DNA from: Sanderia malayensis
Taxonomy: Eukaryota; Cnidaria; Scyphozoa; Semaeostomeae; Pelagiidae
Length of the DNA stretch: 64,000 nt
Direction of reading: 5' to 3'
Assembly: GCA_013076295.1 (NCBI GenBank)
Contig: RQOL01000616.1
Span: 5,856,392-5,920,391, forward strand
The position numbers were made by a program, and so were the translations under genes. The notes below the pieces were generated by a model, which worked only from the letters and a program-made list of their open reading frames with translations, did not search any database and had not been told where the DNA came from. Positions 36,801 through 48,056 of this stretch are shown in pieces. Each line of letters begins with the position of its first letter. The first letter of the stretch is position 1.

Positions 36801-39800
36801 CCTTCGTGGTCTTCTTTGCAATGTTGCTAATCAAAAGCGTTTTGCATAATGAAACCTTGGCTAGTTCTATTTCTGACCCATCTAATTGCTTTTTCTTTCG
36901 ATATTTTTCCATCAGACGTGGCCAGTCTATAAAAGGAAATACAATTGCTACTTAGATAATTCATTTTGTTTAGATTTGACTTGTAGAGACATCAAGAGGT
37001 GATAAAACACAGCCAGCCATCGGTAAAGCGAATTCTTTAATGCAGCAGGAATTTGCCAACCTAACCCCCCCCCGCCCCCAATTTTAACTTTTGCTATGCA
37101 TGCTTCAAATTCTACCATGGTTGATTCAAAGCTGATAAAAAATTCAGCCCCCTAGGTATTAAACTTATTAATCATGACCGTTTTTCAATTTGAAAACAAA
37201 TCTGCTCGTCAAAGCAGCAAACACAAGCAACCAAAACATAAGGAACAATCCACCCTGACTCACCGATCTTGCTTGAAAGTTCAGCAAGTAATGATTTCCT
37301 GTCATGGCTGAAAACAACGTTGGAAACTTCCAAGCTAGTTATTTTCTCTATGTAGAGCTTGATGGAGTCTTCGGTAGTCCTCGAGCTGAAATTTCTCACG
37401 ATTATCTCATTTTCCTTAAACTGCTCTTCCTGGTATCTTTTCACTTTAAAATGTTTGTTTTCTAAGACATGATTGCTTTTTGAAAGTACTCCGTTGGCAC
37501 CTAAAAAAGGAATGCTACAAGTTACAAATCCATTACTTCGTATGTTATTAAATGACTCCAAAGCCTGATGTCACATGGCTATGCCACCTATGAACAAATT
37601 GAAACCCTGTTTCATTAGCATCATTTGAATTCATAAAAGCTTGTCTTTGTATTTCTTACGCAGTGTAAAATATGAGTTGGCAAACTGCTGTAATTTAAAT
37701 CACCCTTACTTTGTGCATCAGAAAAAGACACCCATGGTGGATTTGCATCCAAATCTGCGGTCTCAATTGGACCACCACCAGATTTTCTATTGTTCTCCAA
37801 ATACAGCATCAAGATTTCCTTGTTAATATTCTCTATATCCCCATGAATCTCAATTGTCCGTTGATTTATATAAGTTTCTTTGGTTTCGTTGGCAGCGTTG
37901 GTCTGTGCTGCTGGCATATTCTCCAATTTCTTCACATGCATTTCAAATTCCTTGTAGCTGAACTTCTTTTTCAGTAATACTTCCTGAGCAACTGAAAATT
38001 AACATCAATTTTGTTATGATGTTTTTCTCATTGGAATAAAACTGGTCTGCAACATCATTAATAAAATAACAGCAATAAGAATGCAATAAAAACACTGTAA
38101 GTGGCTGCTGTCAAACTCCTCATATTTTGCAAAGAGGTAAACACGAGCACAGTATGGAATGAATAGAAAATAAAATGTAAAGGTCAAGAAGCAAATATGC
38201 TTAAAGCAAAACAAAGATTTACCGTGTAAATCTTTAAAAACTATCACAGCATCCGTATCTCTAGTAAAGACTTCTTCGATATCACCACCGTGTTGCTCAA
38301 AGAACATTTCCAGCTTAGATTCATTAAATTTGCCAAAGAAATTGCCAGTTACAACAACACTCCTTGACCTCCTTTCATTTTCTTCGGAAGAACAGGAACC
38401 TAAGACAGACACCGTGAGTACTTTTCCCTTCAATTCAATCTTCTCTTTCTTTAGAACCCTATCGATCACTGTGTAACAAAAGAAGGAACAAACATCACTT
38501 GAAGAAAAATTTGAGGACAAATTGTACCAATAGGAAAGATAAACAACATATTCTTGTGAAACAATGGGGAAAAACATAAAACAAACTATTTGCAAAAAAA
38601 AGTTCATCTTGGATATCATCTCCAATATCCCATAAGAAGTTTATTTCAAATAGTCAATTCATAATCACGAAAAAATCGTTTACTATATGGCGAAGCAATT
38701 AACACACAACCATTCCCCATACATGCAACGATAACAAATTAATTGCCTGCAACTGGAGCCACGCAACTGTACCTGATTCATCCTCGAATTCAATAACGGC
38801 AGTGTCATTGACCAGTTTAATGCATTTGATGTCTCCTCCACCAGTTTTTCGTTCATGTTCAAAGAAAAGCTGCACAACCTCTTCGTCTACCCCTTCAGGC
38901 AATCCTTGGACTTTTAGTTGTCTTGGAAAGCTTTGTTGTTCTTCTTCATTATCAACTGCTTCAGAAAGACATATCATAAACACACTAAAAAAGTCACACA
39001 CCTTATACCACATAATGAAACAAACTATGAACTTTACCAAGCAGAACAACTGCGGCAATAGTAACAAGCAGTGTTAACTAACTGCTCCCTCCTCGACCGT
39101 CTATCTTGACACCTTACCTTGAATTTCGCATTGAGACGATTGTATCGCCTCCAGCTCCATGTCATGAAACATTATTTTGAGATCTTCGTTGTTTGTGATC
39201 AACTTTTGCACATACGTTTCAACATCAATCTGATATGGTTCGACTTTCAGCGTCGTCCCCCTTACTTTATGGAGTGGATAGTTCAAAACATTCTCTGCAG
39301 CTGCAAAGGAGCGTTCATCTTATAGCTACGAATTTGACATGAATCAATTCATTTGGACAATCATATACCATTGACTAACGTTATTTCAAATCAAATGCTT
39401 CGTAGGTTCCACCAGCGAATACCTACTAACAATGGTATAGTTGGATCTAGAAAGGATTGTAGCCATTACAATCTACCTCTATACAGTGCATACTAGCATT
39501 AAGAGACGTTGGCCTATCATAGTTGTCCATCATACAAGAGATTCCATTTTTAAGCTATGCTTCTATAAAGATTTCAGTCCCTAGATTTATTTACCTTTCT
39601 CTGCTTCGAAAATTATCTTGAATTCTGATCTTGAATTCTCAATTTGAATACTCTCCTCGATATCCCCACCGCCATGCTTTTCATTTCCAAAGTAAAGCTC
39701 CAACGTGTATTTATCGATTTCCTCTGTCAAGCCTGATACGATTATCGCCTTTTTATTGAACGTAGATTCCGGATCAAATGCTTTCACAACTACTTCTTGG

Positions 39801-41883
39801 CCTTTTAACTTGTGCTGCTTGTTGGTGAGTACTGAAACAACTGTTGCAAGCAAACAAAAATACTTTCGCAAAAAAATTCAGTAAACAAAGTATACAAACA
39901 GCATACTAAAACTATTGAATTTTGAAAAATAACGGCAAGCATCGATGAAACGCCGAGGCGTCTACTTAGCTTTTCAATTTCAAGACCGGGCCATTCAAGT
40001 AATGTATAAATATTACCATTAGGCGGTTAATCTATGAAGGGGCGGTTAATTAATGAGGTGGTGGTTAATATGTGGAAAGGCGGTTAATTGATACTTATGG
40101 TTTAAAATGAGATGCAGAATACAGAAGGAAGACTATTATTCAAAGCAATTTTCGAACAATTACCAGAGGAGTCAGTGAACGTCACCAAAAAGGCTCCATT
40201 GAAAATCTTCTTGGCATCTGCAACTTCACAACTTACTCCTACCGCACGCGGACTTTCAAAATACAGCTTCAAAAATTCTTCGTCTACATCTTTAGAAGGA
40301 TGAAATACCAGCAATCCGAGACGGTTTATGATCAAATCTAATACAAAACAATGCGATACAACATGATGTTACTTAAATCTGAAAACAACTCTTAATAAGT
40401 AAACCGGGAGAATGAAGAAAGAAAATTGCAAAAAATAAAAGAAACATTACGCAAACGACAAACCTTCAGATGATTCACTTGATGCGCAATCTGATACAGA
40501 AAGACTTTGGCATCCGGCAGGGTCTGAGAGTACATCCGCATCTCGCTCAAGCATATCACCAGCGGAATTTGAAACCTGACCTGAATTATTTTCAGCCGGA
40601 TAAGCCTCGGTTGGAACTTGACAAGCCTCGCTTGAAACCGAATCAGGATAAATTGAAACAGCACCTCCAACATTTAAATCAAGAGCGTCTTTGGTCTTAA
40701 TTTCTGATACTTTGCAGCTGTTTAACAAAACTTGATACGTTCTGTTGTTGAAACTGAAAGCTCTTTGTTGACTCAAGTATTCAACAGCTGCAACAAAATT
40801 ATTTGAGACTAAAATAAATCAAAATTCTACTTTTATTCAATCTTGATGAACTTATGTTTAAGTGCCACTATAGCTTTTTTTATTCTTTATATCAGGAAAA
40901 CTTGCAACGCTGATTTCAAATCTGAAAATATTTTTGAAATCTGACGCGTAGTTCACGAGTTATAACGTGTGAAAGTGTCGATATTTCGTCACTTTCACCA
41001 TTTTTCTTGACACTTGTTGCTTCAGTACAGGAAAATAACGGGGTACCTACTATGATGTCATAGTAGGTAGATCCCAGTCCTCGAAGTGTGTCAAGAGAGT
41101 GTGAGGGAAAACACCTTGTAGCTCAAAAAGTACTTGAGATCAAAAAAGTAAAAGCAGATTCAGTATCAGCGAATTGGAATCTATAGTTTTAGCAAATAAA
41201 AAAAAGCTATAGTGGCACTTTTAGACTAAAGCTAACAAAGAGGTACAAATAATTTGGTATGGTAAAAGTTGACGACAATGATTGAAACCGAGGTCTAGTC
41301 TGATCGAGGCTCAGCTCATTGCGTCCGGCATCCGGCATCGATTGGTCGTACGAGTCGGCCAAGGCCATGCGGCATTTTGAACCCAAAAAACCCGAGCAAA
41401 ATATACTTAAAATTCGATATTGATAATGCAAACACCTAAATTGAATAATGCAATAGAAAATGAAGTAAATATAAAATGCCCATCTCATGACATCGGATTT
41501 TCAAAAAGTGCGATAATTCAGAAAAAAAGAAGCAAAATCAAAATATCGTTGCTCTTACCTTGAGCACCATGTTGTTCGACAATAACTTCAAATTCATTTC
41601 CAGTCAAGAATTTAATCCCATGAAAACTCAGGCCATCATTACAATTGTTTTGCTTGTTATACTCGGCATTCAGAGCTTCTTTAATTTCTACTGAAGGTCG
41701 ATCAATTTTAAGGACTTCGTTTTCAGGCCAAATTTTGACACGAAAAGATATCGACGTGCTTTCACCTTGCTTTCCTTCCCGCTCGCAAGACGGGTCGCTC
41801 CTGTCATTCTTACTCTCACTCAAAACAGATTGTGTTGGCTTTTGTTCTGCATTTGGTTTTACCTTCTTCTTTTTACGTCCCAT
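30899..41883 (-). CDS. PARP14-like mono-ADP-ribosyltransferase (RRM array, KH, three macrodomains, WWE, ART), interrupted
   Basis: Sixteen exons: 41883-41559, 40787-40464, 40337-40164, 39831-39595, 39300-39118, 38958-38773, 38468-38223, 37991-37710, 37500-37264, 36926-36693, 36602-36519, 36279-34203, 33888-33646, 33564-31941, 31740-31384, 31158-30899. The order of modules matches PARP14: Lys-rich start (MGRKKKKVK); about seven RRM-like units, mostly one per exon, with motifs such as LELYFGNEKHGGGDIE; a KH-like region; macrodomain 1 (IVNPANTG, GGGVAGAI); degenerate macrodomains 2 and 3 (AIPALGTGILGF, SIPAIGTGVF); WWE (IQWFEVQKDG); the ART domain with LFHGTQ and YGEGVYFA. The third triad position is Met (SPGMYVTF) rather than Glu, as expected for mono-transferases. 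Exon 36279-34203 has lost a net 214 bp relative to the second copy, causing a frameshift and early stop. As sequenced it cannot make the full protein; two shorter products or an assembly error are alternatives. Confidence 0.88.
35344..35377. other. Lesion: 15-bp-arm palindrome replacing coding sequence
   Basis: GAAAGGGGCTCAGAA and its exact reverse complement flank a 4-base AAAA loop. In the second copy the same place (about 58377-58604) holds some 230 bases of open coding sequence between the KH-like region and macrodomain 1. In the first copy that coding sequence is gone and the left flank has been copied in inverted form. The net change is -214 bases, so the downstream frame is lost. Confidence 0.9.
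40861..41219. mobile_element. 359-bp MITE with 21-bp terminal inverted repeats
   Basis: Left end AGTGCCACTATAGCTTTTTT is matched by the reverse complement at the right end. Flanking TTTA at 40857-40860 and 41220-41223 looks like a target-site duplication (TTTA or TTA). It carries no transposase ORF. It lies in the first intron of the first PARP14-like gene. Confidence 0.75.
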
Positions 41884-42730
41884 TTTAACACCAGACCACT
41901 TTGTCGTTAATTTTCAACGTCCTTCGTGAATATGATGTCGCGGATGTTTGAAAACATTTCTAGTTGAAAACGAAACTGAGATAAGGAGGACTCATTGAAA
42001 AAAGACAATGGGATAACAAAGGGATTTTCCCTCGAATCACAGGGAAACCAAACAAAATCCAATCCAGAAAAATGTGAGAAAAAGGGCATATAACCTGATC
42101 TAATGAAAAAAACAGGCAAATTAAAATTAATTTCTTAATATAAAAACCTTAAGATATAAATATTGGCCTTCTATGTGATGACTTCTATTATCAAGAAGCA
42201 GAACATAAGTTCATATGGCAACCCTTTAACATATCACATCTTGGAATTCTGAGAATTTATTTTTGATCACAACAGCAGCAGGGCAAAGGGTAACCACCTT
42301 TTTTTATCTTTTTATTTCTTTTCTCATTGAATGAGGGAGACAGAATTATAATTCTGCGGGAAATACCCTCCCACTTCCAAACCTCAATTCGATTCGGCTT
42401 TCAAAGTTTTGTTTTATTATTGTTAGCTGCTCCATTTTGTCCAACTTCAACAATAAATCTTGTCCTTTTCCAGTGATCACAGACTCCTTTGATTTATATA
42501 TGTATAGGAAAAATATTACTGGGTTGGCATATATCACTCTCGAAAACCTCTATATTAATTGCTATTACTAATAATTCTCATTATTTACAGACTTCTAAAA
42601 TAGTATAATTTCTGGCCTACTTTTATCTCCTGACAAATCTGTCTGAGTTGACGACAACATGAATTTGCCCCCAGCCAGCCGAGCCGAGCCGCGCCGCGAG
42701 GCGAGCCTTCTTTCCACTCTCAACTGCAAA
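41884..42730. promoter_or_regulatory. Divergent intergenic region between PARP14-like gene and glutaredoxin
   Basis: About 850 bases between two start codons pointing away from each other, so it must hold both promoters. A GC- and CpG-rich patch at about 42660-42715 (GCCGAGCCGCGCCGCGAGG) just upstream of the glutaredoxin ATG contrasts with the AT-rich surroundings and is the likely core of the glutaredoxin promoter. No TATA box was assigned. Confidence 0.45.
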
Positions 42731-43240
42731 ATGGCGTCAAACCATTGGATTAACTTTGTAAAAAAGTTAGTAACAACTAACAATGTCGTGGTGTTCTCTA
42801 AATCATTTTGACCTTTCGCTTCGAGAACGAAAGACATTTTTCGATCGCATGGAGTCAAATCACTCTTCGTTCAAGAGCTTGATCAGCATGAAGACGGCCT
42901 AAACATCCAGGTAAACTTGCAGCTCAACTTAAGGGCCTAGGCGATGCATGCTTAGGCCCAATTAACGCCCACTTTACTGGGCTTGTTTGTTTACATATAA
43001 GCAAGGTTTTTGCCCAGATAAGTTTCTTTGCCAAGGCACAGGTAATAATATGATATAATGCATAATAATTTAATGTTATTGTTTTTGCAGGGTGCTTTAA
43101 AATCGCTGACAGGAAAAGCAACCGTTCCACATGTATTCATCGATGGCAAATTCATTGGTGGTGGGGATGAGACTGCCCTCCTCGATAAGTCTGGAAAACT
43201 GCAAGACATTTTGAGTGCTTATACCTCAAATGATCAATAA
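42731..43240 (+). CDS. Glutaredoxin with in-frame TGA at the catalytic cysteine; candidate selenoprotein
   Basis: Two exons, 42731-42910 and 43091-43240, encode 109 residues if the TGA at 42809-42811 (codon 27) is read through. Length, fold motifs and exon junction are those of a classical glutaredoxin: VVVFSKSF before the active site, ELDQHEDG, TVPHVF (the cis-Pro loop), and IGGGDE (the glutathione-binding GG). The active site reads Sec/stop-Pro-Phe-Ala where the family has Cys-Pro-Tyr/Phe-Cys, so the second Cys is also replaced. Nothing else is damaged: start, donor (CAG/GTAAAC), acceptor (TTTTTGCAG/G), frame and stop are all intact. Known role of the family: glutathione-dependent reduction of disulfides and mixed disulfides. 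A SECIS-like fold follows at 43456-43504. The alternative is a one-base nonsense mutation of TGT or TGC, that is, a very young pseudogene. Confidence 0.8.
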
Positions 43241-43455
43241 ATGCTAAAACAGACTGAAATCATCAATTTAACCCTTTATCTAAAAAAGAAATCGAATAAC
43301 TTTGGTTTTAGATCCTACTTTTTGCGAACGAAAATGCATGGCAAATGCTTGCATTTTGCAAATAAGTGCGTATGGTAAAAGTATACATATACATACAATT
43401 TATCAAAATTCAAAAATATTTGCTGTACAATGTATATATTATCTACTACATGCTG

Positions 43456-43504
43456 ATGAAGGAATAAACGCAACCTTGCCTTAGGTAAGATGTGAATTCC
43501 TGAT
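43456..43504 (+). promoter_or_regulatory. Candidate SECIS element (form 2-like)
   Basis: ATGA at 43456-43459 and TGAT at 43501-43504 can form the non-Watson-Crick quartet: U57-U504, G58-A503, A59-G502, A60-U501 (last digits). Above it GGAAT (43461-43465) pairs with ATTCC (43496-43500); two mismatches follow, then ACG pairs with TGT. The conserved AA (43472-43473) comes 12 bases after ATGA, and a small apical stem CCT/AGG with a 6-base loop follows, which is the form 2 layout. The stem is short and interrupted, and helix I below the quartet is weak. An AATAAA overlaps it at 43463-43468, which would conflict if used for polyadenylation. Confidence 0.5.
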
Positions 43505-44224
43505 TGTTTTGACCAATATTTAATATTGGTAGCCATTTGTAGTGGAAGAATGAACAGTAATAAAATGAGGAAAAATATGAAGTTTTGCCTCTTGTTACCT
43601 TCTGCCCATATCAATATCGTCCTCCAGAAAGTAAAAACAAATAAATTAACAAAATTGATCATGATAATTATTAAAGGAACATATAATACTGATAACTTAA
43701 GGGCTTTAAAAATTATAAAAATGAGAAATACTAGAAAATTTACACAAAAAGTAAAAAAATATGTAATTTCTCATTATGATTAAATACTTTGACTACTGTT
43801 ACCATTGGATTTTAATGCAAACAGCTGGTTTAAGCCAACTGATAATGTTAATTTGAGAAAAGCTAAAGCTGTTTTAATGTTTATATTAATATCTTGCTGC
43901 AACCCACATTCAGTCGAAGACTAATAAATTTAATAAATTTAATAAAATACTGGAATGCTGAATTGTTCATAATATCATCTAATTAAATTTATAACCATAA
44001 CAAAAATGATCAAATCATAATTTATAGCAATTTATCAAGCCCGCATGGCACTACCAAAGCAAACCAACGAAAATGGGCCTAATCCCTCCCACCTTGCATG
44101 CGGCTGATAAATAAAAACCTGCCTTTCCTTTCATAGTTGGTAATAATTGATTACACGTTCATCGTAGTAAAGTTATTCATTGATTTTATAATCAAATCAT
44201 ACCTTCTTTAAGCACAACAAATCA
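43505..44224. other. Convergent intergenic region
   Basis: 3' flanks of the glutaredoxin (plus) and FE65-like (minus) genes meet here. A perfect 17-base hairpin CCAATATTTAATATTGG lies near 43523-43539. The rest is AT-rich with no supported gene. Confidence 0.5.
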
Positions 44225-47200
44225 TCAAATGCCAAAATGATGCTTTAAAATTAACGCACAAGACTCGAGAAGATGTTTTCTTATTTGCTGCCAGTGAACA
44301 AATCCAAAAGCATGTATGATACAATGGATAAGACACTCCTGTCATTGTGTAATAGATTAGTACACCAATGCATGCATACTTAAAGCATTTCATGGATTGC
44401 ACTTACGATGCTGGTCACTGGTGTCTGGAATAAAAATAAATAAAAATCATAAACTTCAAGCCTTTTTCTTATACACAATGTTTAAGACTTCAATATACAA
44501 AGACCCATTGCTACATGACCCAATTCCTTCCTCGCACAATTGCCTTACGATGGTCTTATGATAGTTGATACATGGTAAAAATAGATTGCTGCACACGAAG
44601 AGTTCTTCTAAGATGATTAATACTGGACTAAAAAGACTCGAATAGTCTTCTTATTGGGCAATTGAATGAAAACCTTACCTTGTATTCCTGGCAAACATGA
44701 CATGCATACTTTCCTCTTCCTTGCGACTGGATGATACCAAAATATCCGTTGTTGCTGATGGAAAATAAAGAAAATTAATTATCAAGTGTAAAGCCAACTC
44801 TCAATATATCGCTGAATTTACGCTAAAAACGGTTGATTTATCGAGGCTGTGAATCTGCACACAGAAAAATCCTAATAGCATGATTCAAGACAACTCAAAT
44901 CCATGTACCGTATTTCCTCTTATAAGCGCCTGGATGCTTATTAAATATTTGGCAAAATTGGGTGGGTGCTTTTTAAAGGGGGCGCTTATTTCACACCTTT
45001 TGATTTTAGGGTGGGCGCTTATTGGAAGGGATGGTTAAAAGAGGGTGGGCGCTGATTAGAGGAAATACAGTATTTGGTGCCTTGGTGGTTCGAGCTATAG
45101 AAATGGTATACAATCCGATATTGACAAACTTACCTCGTTACACCGCAATACGATACTGTGTCTAAATCAATGACACGACGAGAAAGTGCCGTCCTCTGTG
45201 AGTCACATAAAGTTAAGCCATCTTTTGTCACCTCAAGGAACCCAATCATCATTGCTCCACCAGATAGTTGCTTTGTTGATAAAAAAGAAATAAGCTGAAG
45301 AACAACTTGTCAAGAAAACAATAACAACAACAACAACACAGTGTAAACAGCATAGCATAGTGTGTAGTGTGTATTAGGTAAAGTTTCAGAAACAATTAAA
45401 GTCGGTAAACAATAACAACAATAAACAATAACAACACAAACTGTTTGGAGGAGGGGGATTAGGAAGGGAGGATTAGGAAGGGGGATTAGGAAGGGGGATG
45501 AGGAAGGGGGATGAGGAAGGGGGATGAGGAATACGTGCACAATTTGCGAAATTCGTAAGTCTCCCGGAACGTTTGCCTACTATTGTAGCTACTACACGGC
45601 ACTGTGTAGATTTGAGTAAAGTAAAACCATTACAAAATGAAGCTGAGATCTGCGTGGTGTTTCCCCAGACAATGTCTTCGTTTTTGGATTGCTTTCTGAA
45701 AAAAGGCTTTTGCTTTGATGGCAATTTAGCAGGTAAGAAATGCGAGTCGAGTCGTCATTCCTACCTCAACTGATTCTTGTACAGTTTCAATGCCAGTGCC
45801 TAACTCAACTTGCACACATCCAAAATATTTCACCAAATATTCATTTGCACCAGGCTGAAGAGTTGGCATCTTCTGATCTTGATTTGTCTGGTAAGAATCG
45901 TCCTAAAACGAACAAATGATTATAGAAACTCAAACACATTGGTATCTCTAGCCTTATATCCTCTGCACGAGTTTACGCAACGAAATGCGTGCAATATACA
46001 GTACAGTACAGTACAGTACAGTACAGTACAGTACAGTACAGTACAGTATACAGTTGCATAAGGTTTGCATTATTCGCAAAGTGGACAGAAAAATGCCACT
46101 TGTACTGACCTTCTTTTTCGAATCTCTTTTCTGAAGTTTTTGAAATAGCCCCTGAACGCTGCTTTTCAAAGCACTACCCTGAAACAAAAGGAAGCAGAGA
46201 TCATTGGTAATGATACAATGATAAAAGTACGAGTCCTCGTTGATTACGTATCTTTGTTCGTCGCATATGTTCTGAACTTCCAAGTATTCAGTACATCCAC
46301 ACCTATTCGTGCCACCCAGTACAAAAAGGCTAGACGACGTCTTACAATAAGGCTCCAATTGGAATCATTGTGATTGGAATCATTGTGACAGATGATTTGT
46401 AGAATCATTGTGATAGATGATTTGTGAGCGTAGTAGAATCACTGTGATAGATGATTTGTGAGCGTAGTAGAATCATTGTGATAAATGATTTGTGAGCGCA
46501 GTAGACAGTATTTACAGTAGCTATCTAATAACTAGGGAGAAAACTCCACCCCAAAGGAACTTTATTATTATGTAGATGAAGTGGCATACCTTTTCTTTTA
46601 CTGAAGATCTTGGCTGAAATTGTGGCAAACTGGTCTCAACTTCTTGTGTTTGGCTGGAATTTTCAGCTGAACTTTTATGCAGAAACTTTTCATATCTCAG
46701 CTAAATAAAAAAAACAAGCTTCCAAGCTTCAAAGAAATTTTCAGAGAGGATCTTGCGGACTACAAAACTGTACCCCTCGACCCCCACCCAAATAAACTAT
46801 GAAATTTTCAAGAATATTTTTGAAGGTCTCCAATGTTTCCATCTCACTTCTCAATTGCAAAGTTGAAGTTGAAGCACAATAGCAATGCTACTCGAATGGA
46901 TTGCTAACTCACCTTACAGGCCTCTTCCATCGCTCTTGTCAGTGTTCCAGCATGTGGAATGCAACAGAACACGTGACACACAAATGTCTCCATTCCAACT
47001 GCGACTATATATCCACACATCCTTCAAACAAAAGCAAAGCAGGTTGTATGCTTAAAATTGTCCACACCCTTTACAAACCAATTGATAAACGATTTGAGAT
47101 AAAGCATTATATACACTTTCATGCACAATGCCATCCAATGTAATGTAATGCAATGCAACGCAATGCATTGTAACACAATGCAATGCATTGAAATGCACTG

Positions 47201-48056
47201 TAATGCGATTTAATGCAATATAATGCAACATAATGCGATTTAATGGAATATAATGTGATGTAATGCAATCTAAAGCACTGTAATGCAATATAATGCACTG
47301 TAATGCAATAAAATACAATACCCACTCTACTCGATAGTAAGCAAACTTTGCATTATCATAGTTACCTTTCATCCTTAGCCACTCCAAGAAAAGATATGAA
47401 CCTGACTCTGTCTTCCATCAAAACTTCTTGAGTCTGAAATGTTGTGAGACCTCTTTCAGTGCTGATGTTTATTAGAGGAGGAAAAGGAATAACAGAAACA
47501 AAAAGAAAAAGAGAGAAGAGATGGAACACGATGGAGAAAAAGATAGAATCAATATACAAACTGACTTCACTTACTGAACAATCAATGGTCTTGATTTCTG
47601 AAATTGTTATCTCCACGAGAACGGTTTTCCAATTCGTTGGCTCTCTTACAGTCAATAATTTAGTCACTGCTTTATTCAAAGCATCAATCCCTATCAACGA
47701 ATAAAAACAGATATGGAAACCTATACACCTGATTGTAGTAGCAGTAATTTTGTTAAATGTTATAAGAACCAAAGATTGATCAAATTTCCACGTATTCATA
47801 TGCATTATACATAACATACTGGAAGCTATTTCATTACTGATATTTTCAATTTCAGATAATCCAGTGATATACTGATGATTGAGTTGATTTTATCCCGTCG
47901 AGCTAGCCAGTTAATCTTAACAACAGAAAACTAGCAGCTGTATTATGATAGAAAATATCACACCTGAAGATTTCGTCACTTCTGTCCACCCAATGTACTT
48001 TGCAGAAAAACATTTCTTCTGTTCGAAACAGGGTTTTTCGTTGAATGCAGTGTTGC
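44225..48056 (-). CDS. FE65/APBB-like protein with two PTB domains, 5' end missing
   Basis: Eleven exons: 48056-47964, 47690-47575, 47433-47366, 47021-46913, 46700-46590, 46178-46110, 45902-45765, 45270-45134, 44754-44679, 44424-44407, 44287-44225. Phases agree; about 331 residues, ending TGA. First PTB: FSAKYIGWTEV, RVRFISFLGVAKDE, ETFVCHVFCCIPHAG, LRYEKFL. These resemble the second PTB of FE65, and a basic linker (LFQKLQKRDSKKK) follows as in FE65. Second PTB: EYLVKYFGCVQVELG, GYFGIIQSQGRGKYACHVC. PTB proteins of this type bind NPxY tails of membrane receptors such as APP. No start codon or WW domain is seen. The first exon needs a preceding exon ending in phase 1, but the duplicated DENND2 block begins about 100 bases upstream. 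The last two exons are less certain than the others. Confidence 0.8.
44906..45072. mobile_element. 167-bp MITE of the GCGCTTATT family
   Basis: Ends TACCGTATTTCCTCTTATAA and, reverse-complemented, TACTGTATTTCCTCTAATCA; interior GGGGGCGCTTATTTCACACC. It closely matches the element at 5591-6014. It lies in an intron of the FE65-like gene. Confidence 0.65.
45447..45531. repeat. Minisatellite GGATTAGGAAGG/GGATGAGGAAGG
   Basis: About seven 12-base units with a T-to-G change in the later ones. It lies in the FE65-like intron between the exons at 45765 and 45270. Confidence 0.9.
45997..46051. repeat. (ACAGT)n microsatellite
   Basis: About ten perfect five-base units. It lies in the FE65-like intron between 46110 and 45902. 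Confidence 0.96.
46361..46506. repeat. Tandem repeat of a unit near 35 bases
   Basis: The unit AATCATTGTGATAGATGATT plus TGTGAGCGTAGTAG recurs about three times, preceded by shorter partial units. It lies in the FE65-like intron between 46590 and 46178. Confidence 0.85.
47135..47330. repeat. Degenerate TAATGCAAT-type array
   Basis: Imperfect tandem units around TAATGCAA and TAATGCACTG. ORFs crossing it are repeat artefacts. It lies in the FE65-like intron between 47366 and 47021. Confidence 0.85.

Larger units (their letters stand above)
25122..39815. repeat. Direct segmental duplication, first block (DENND2 exons 1-13 plus PARP14-like gene)
   Basis: Colinear with 48158-64000 at an offset of about 23.04 kb near 25-31 kb, which grows to about 24.2 kb because of the 214-bp loss here and the 916-bp insertion there. 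Introns and intergenic sequence match as well as exons, so this is a genomic DNA duplication and not retroposition. The pairing is lost at the window end, so the far boundary is unknown. Confidence 0.95.

Noticed and set aside
42595..42858. Minus-strand ORF over the glutaredoxin first exon
   Set aside because: It is antisense to a well-supported exon and a CpG-rich upstream region and shows no family features.
42731..42910. A cryptic intron that removes the glutaredoxin TGA
   Set aside because: The only GT...AG around the TGA would be about 38 bases and would delete the active site; no sensible donor or acceptor is present.
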